Origin: Nitrospirota bacterium
Lineage (GTDB): Bacteria > Nitrospirota > Thermodesulfovibrionia > Thermodesulfovibrionales > JdFR-85
NCBI GenBank assembly: GCA_013152195.1
Contig: JAADGU010000005.1
Location: 1 to 9,008 of the forward strand
Length of the DNA: 9,008 bases
Reading direction: 5' to 3'
Position numbers and translations under genes: made by a program
The notes under the pieces: generated by a model
The model's database searches: none
Told to the model about the DNA's origin: nothing
Seen by the model: only the letters and a program-made list of their open reading frames with translations
In this document: positions 7,009 to 9,008 of the stretch, piece by piece
Position numbering within the stretch: position 1 is the stretch's first letter
Layout: the number at the start of each line of letters is the position of its first letter

Positions 7009-7646
7009 CGGAGATGCTTGACTACAAATACTTTGCCGGGGTTGTCCTCTTCACCCTGCTCCTTATCTATACCTACTACAACGGGCAGAGGATAAACCTG
7101 AAAAAGATCAGGGGCACGGCTGCCTCCCTTGAAAGGGCGCTCAAACCGGTTGAGAAGAGATACACTTGGCTTGGCGGGGTGGTTGGATTCAGTGCTGATT
7201 TCAAGGTTCAGGGGTTTGAGGAGGTTCAGGCGGTCCTGACACTCATGCCAAGACAGAGCCTCCTCTATATGCCCTTTGTGTTGCTGCGCGGGGCTGAGGA
7301 CAGACTCCAGTTGCTCTTTTTTCTGAAGGAAAAACCATTTGAAGAGCTACACACCATCCCCGTTGGAAAAAGACGCCCTCATATCCACAACATGGAGAGA
7401 TTGAAGAGAGCTGTGGAGAGGCACGGGGGGCTGGATGTCGAGATACTGTATGAAAGGGATCCTTCAGTGGCGTCAGGGATTGCAGGAGCCCTTTCATACA
7501 GGCTTTCCAATGTAAAACAGATCTCCCTCACTCCTGAAAGGGGCGTCTTTTACGTTGAATTGTTCGTGAAATCCCTCACCCCCGAAGAATTAGAGGAATT
7601 CCTTGGCAGGGTCTGTGATCTTCTGAGTACATATAAGTTCAAATAA
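7005..7646 (+). CDS. Single-pass membrane protein of unknown function
   Basis: A 213-residue protein that I do not recognise. One transmembrane helix lies near the N-terminus (about residues 8-25, YFAGVVLFTLLLIYTYY region). It is preceded by acidic residues and followed by a basic NGQRINLKKIR segment, so the positive-inside rule places the large C-terminal domain in the cytoplasm. That domain (about 45-213) mixes strands and helices, with a hydrophobic stretch QSLLYMPFVLLRG (84-96), a strand-like LQLLFFLKEK (101-110) and a helical end TPEELEEFLGRV (192-203). ATG at 7005 overlaps the ATPase stop (ATGA), so it is preferred; ATG at 7014, right behind ACGGAG, is an alternative start. The anchor, its orientation and tight coupling suggest a membrane docking partner for the ATPase, which is inference only. 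Confidence 0.75.
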   Translation: MTEMLDYKYFAGVVLFTLLLIYTYYNGQRINLKKIRGTAASLERALKPVEKRYTWLGGVVGFSADFKVQGFEEVQAVLTLMPRQSLLYMPFVLLRGAEDRLQLLFFLKEKPFEELHTIPVGKRRPHIHNMERLKRAVERHGGLDVEILYERDPSVASGIAGALSYRLSNVKQISLTPERGVFYVELFVKSLTPEELEEFLGRVCDLLSTYKFK

Positions 7647-7660
7647 TGGATAGAGATATG

Positions 7661-7803
7661 AAACGGACAAGGGCATGGAGTTTTCACTCATTCTCGTCCC
7701 GACATCCGGTCGGGACTCCGAGGTAAGCAATCGGATTCACCCTCCCGGTGAATCCCGCTGATTGCCTAAAACCGTTCAAACTCCATACCCTTGTCCGTTT
7801 TTT
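7661..7803 (+). repeat. Branched inverted repeat (three-way junction) with T run; probable operon terminator
   Basis: Outer arms of 23 bp (7661-7683 and 7778-7800) are inverted copies matching at 22 of 23 positions, starting AAACGGACAAGGG on the left. The enclosed 94 bases form two more hairpins. One is GTCCCGAC/GTCGGGAC, perfect over 8 bp with a 5-base loop (7696-7703 with 7709-7716). The other is GGATTCACC/GGTGAATCC, perfect over 9 bp with a CTCCC loop (7733-7741 with 7747-7755), extended by GCAATC/GATTGC (7727-7732 with 7760-7765) across a 4-base bulge. The plus strand continues in T6 (7798-7803), so it should terminate the cstA operon, whose last stop is at 7646. It is far larger than a normal intrinsic terminator and has the look of a miniature mobile or REP-like element. 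I see no clear target-site duplication beside it. Confidence 0.8.
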
Positions 7804-7849
7804 GTACCTGACGGATCTCCTATCAGTAATTCCGATGCGCCCTGTGCTG

Positions 7850-7878
7850 TTGACAAGACGTTCAATCTGTGCTAAAAA
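7850..7878 (+). promoter_or_regulatory. Probable sigma-70 promoter of nifU
   Basis: TTGACA at 7850-7855 is a perfect -35 hexamer. After a 17-bp spacer, TAAAAA at 7873-7878 matches the -10 consensus at 4 of 6 positions. The start of transcription would fall at about 7884-7886, next to the nifU ATG at 7885, leaving no room for a ribosome site beyond the purine run AAAAAGAGAG. A CTGA…TCAG pairing at 7808-7826 lies upstream but is too weak to call an operator. Confidence 0.45.
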
Positions 7879-7884
7879 GAGAGT

Positions 7885-8715
7885 ATGTGGGAATATTCTG
7901 AAAAGGTAAAAGAGCTCTTCCTTCATCCAAAGAATGTCGGAGAGATAGAGAATCCCGACGCTGTTGGTGAGGTCGGCAGTTTGATTTGCGGTGATGCCCT
8001 CAAGCTTACACTCCGGATTGATAAAGAGACCGACAGGATCATTGATGCAAAGTTCCAGACCTTTGGCTGTGCCTCTGCCATTGCCAGCTCTTCCGTGCTT
8101 ACGGAGCTCATAAAAGGCAAGACCCTTGACGAGGCCCTCAAACTGACCAACAAGGATATAGCAGAGGCACTCGGCGGTCTGCCAAAGGAGAAGATGCACT
8201 GCTCTGTTATGGGCAGGGAGGCCCTTGAGGCTGCAATTGCCAACTACAGGGGTGAGAAGAAACCCGCGGAGACAAAAGAGAGGATTGTTTGCAACTGCTT
8301 TCAGGTCTCTGAGGAGAAGATACGGAGGGTTGCCATCGAAAACCATCTCACCACTGTGGAAGAGATAACCAACTACACAAAGGCAGGCGGTGATTGCGGC
8401 TCCTGTATTCCCGAGATAGAGGCGATCCTCAAGGATATATGGTCGGTAAAGGCGACTGAGAGGCCGAAGAAGCCGAAGAAACTGACCAATCTCCAGAAGA
8501 TAGCGCTCATACAGGATGTTATCGAAAAGGAGATAAGGCCGCGACTTCAGGCAGACGGTGGAGATATCGAACTGATAGATGTCGATGGCAACCGGGTCAT
8601 TGTGGGCCTGAGGGCGATGTGTACCGAATGCCCCATGGGCGGAGTTACAATACAGGGTATTCAGGATAAATTAAGAGAACTCGTCAGCGAGGAGATAGTA
8701 GTGGAGGCACAATGA
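7885..8715 (+). CDS. nifU: NifU iron-sulfur cluster scaffold protein, full three-domain form
   Basis: A 276-residue cytoplasmic Fe-S scaffold with all three NifU domains. Residues 1-125 are the IscU-like domain with assembly ligands C35 (in CGD, with the conserved Asp), C62 (FGCAS) and C106 (MHCSVMG). Residues 133-185 are the central ferredoxin-like [2Fe-2S] domain, with C136, C138, C171 and C174 in a CxC…CxxC arrangement. Residues about 205-276 are the C-terminal Nfu domain with CTEC at 246-249. No expected cysteine is missing. The start MWEYSEKVKE matches the conserved NifU N-terminus. NifU receives sulfur from NifS, builds clusters and delivers them to apoproteins; in diazotrophs it serves nitrogenase, but in several anaerobes and epsilonproteobacteria it is the housekeeping scaffold. 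No nitrogenase gene is visible here, so the housekeeping role is at least as likely. It overlaps nifS by ATGA (8712-8715), so the two are co-translated. Confidence 0.96.
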   Translation: MWEYSEKVKELFLHPKNVGEIENPDAVGEVGSLICGDALKLTLRIDKETDRIIDAKFQTFGCASAIASSSVLTELIKGKTLDEALKLTNKDIAEALGGLPKEKMHCSVMGREALEAAIANYRGEKKPAETKERIVCNCFQVSEEKIRRVAIENHLTTVEEITNYTKAGGDCGSCIPEIEAILKDIWSVKATERPKKPKKLTNLQKIALIQDVIEKEIRPRLQADGGDIELIDVDGNRVIVGLRAMCTECPMGGVTIQGIQDKLRELVSEEIVVEAQ

Positions 8716-9008
8716 GCGTAATCTATCTTGACAACAATGCAACTACCGCCATAGCCCCCGAGGTCCTGGATGAGATGTCCCCGTACCTCAGGGACCTCTA
8801 TGGAAATCCCTCAAGCATGCACACATTCGGGGGGCAGGTCCGCAGGAAGATAGAGGAGGCAAGGGCAAGGGTGGCGGCCCTTATCGGTGCATGAGATCGT
8901 CTTTACAAGCTGCGGCACGGAGAGCGACAACACCGCTATAATGAGCGCCATCGAGACATATCCCTACAGAAGACACGTAATCACAACAAGGGTGGAGCAC
9001 CCGGCAGT
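8712..9008 (+). pseudogene. nifS: Cysteine desulfurase NifS, 5' part, frameshifted and cut by the window end
   Basis: NifS is a PLP enzyme that takes sulfur from cysteine and passes it to NifU. The first frame gives 60 residues starting MSVIYLDNNATTAIAPEV, with the family's YLDNNATT and GNPSSMH motifs, and then stops at TGA (8892-8894) after ALIGA. The family sequence resumes at once in the +1 frame from 8893 (EIVFTSCGTESDNTAI…) and stays open to the window end, including TTRVEHPA. Compared with the family pattern 'LIGA-x-x-(D/E)-EIVFTSCGTES', about two to three residues are missing at the junction, so a deletion of about 8 bases would explain both the gap and the frame change. The lysine that binds PLP and the active cysteine loop lie beyond the window. 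The gene is either broken or the sequence has an error here; an intact NifU partner beside it makes an error, or a second desulfurase elsewhere, plausible. Confidence 0.85.

Noticed and set aside
7661..7800. tRNA or tRNA-like gene from the cloverleaf appearance and a GTTCAAA at 7774-7780
   Set aside because: The outer stem is 23 bp, there is no T-arm pairing around GTTCAAA, and no anticodon arm of the right size exists.
7684..8346. A 220-codon minus-strand open frame opposite the branched repeat and nifU
   Set aside because: It is antisense to well-conserved nifU, crosses the inverted repeat, and its protein shows no family pattern.
8892..8894. TGA in nifS read as selenocysteine
   Set aside because: The family sequence resumes in a different frame (+1), so read-through of the TGA would give unrelated protein.
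1..9008. CRISPR array, insertion sequence or prophage genes
   Set aside because: No regularly spaced direct repeats, transposase, integrase or phage-like genes are visible.

Overview
The window is bacterial chromosomal DNA, densely packed, with about half G+C by eye and heavy use of AGG (Arg) and ATA (Ile) codons. The gene set is a P-type ATPase tail, a Kef-type exchanger, a Wzi-like outer-membrane protein, a short-form CstA, an ArsA/Get3-like ATPase and NifU-NifS. A Gram-negative anaerobe or microaerophile of the Nitrospirota or deltaproteobacterial kind fits best. That placement is an inference from gene style and codon use; no phylogenetic marker is present.

Layout. (1) Positions 1-156 hold the C-terminal end of a cation P-type ATPase. 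After a 61-bp gap comes a complete Kef-type cation/proton exchanger with cytoplasmic RCK domains (218-2200), so this end concerns ion balance. (2) Converging on it from the other strand is a Wzi-family outer-membrane barrel gene (2278-3730, minus), split by one frameshift. (3) A gene-free divergent region of about 370 bp (3731-4102) carries several hairpins and a perfect TATAAT. (4) A tightly spaced plus-strand operon follows (4103-7646): cstA, a 91-residue protein, an ArsA/Get3-like ATPase, and a membrane-anchored protein. The last three are joined by 4-base stop/start overlaps. (5) The operon ends in a large three-way-junction inverted repeat (7661-7803) with a T run, which probably acts as its terminator and may be a repeat family. 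(6) A new transcription unit begins with full three-domain nifU (7885-8715), overlapped by nifS (8712 to window end). nifS is frameshifted after residue 60.

How the genes work together. NifS supplies sulfur from cysteine to NifU, which builds and passes on Fe-S clusters. In the middle operon, CstA is a multi-pass inner-membrane importer. The three small coupled genes downstream look like a functional unit: a P-loop ATPase of the protein-targeting/arsenite family, a small helical partner, and a single-pass protein predicted to face the cytoplasm. I cannot assign that unit a known function, and it is the best candidate here for something undescribed. The other item most worth pursuing is the 143-bp branched inverted repeat. 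Two genes (Wzi-like and nifS) carry frame disruptions, which may be real decay or consensus errors.
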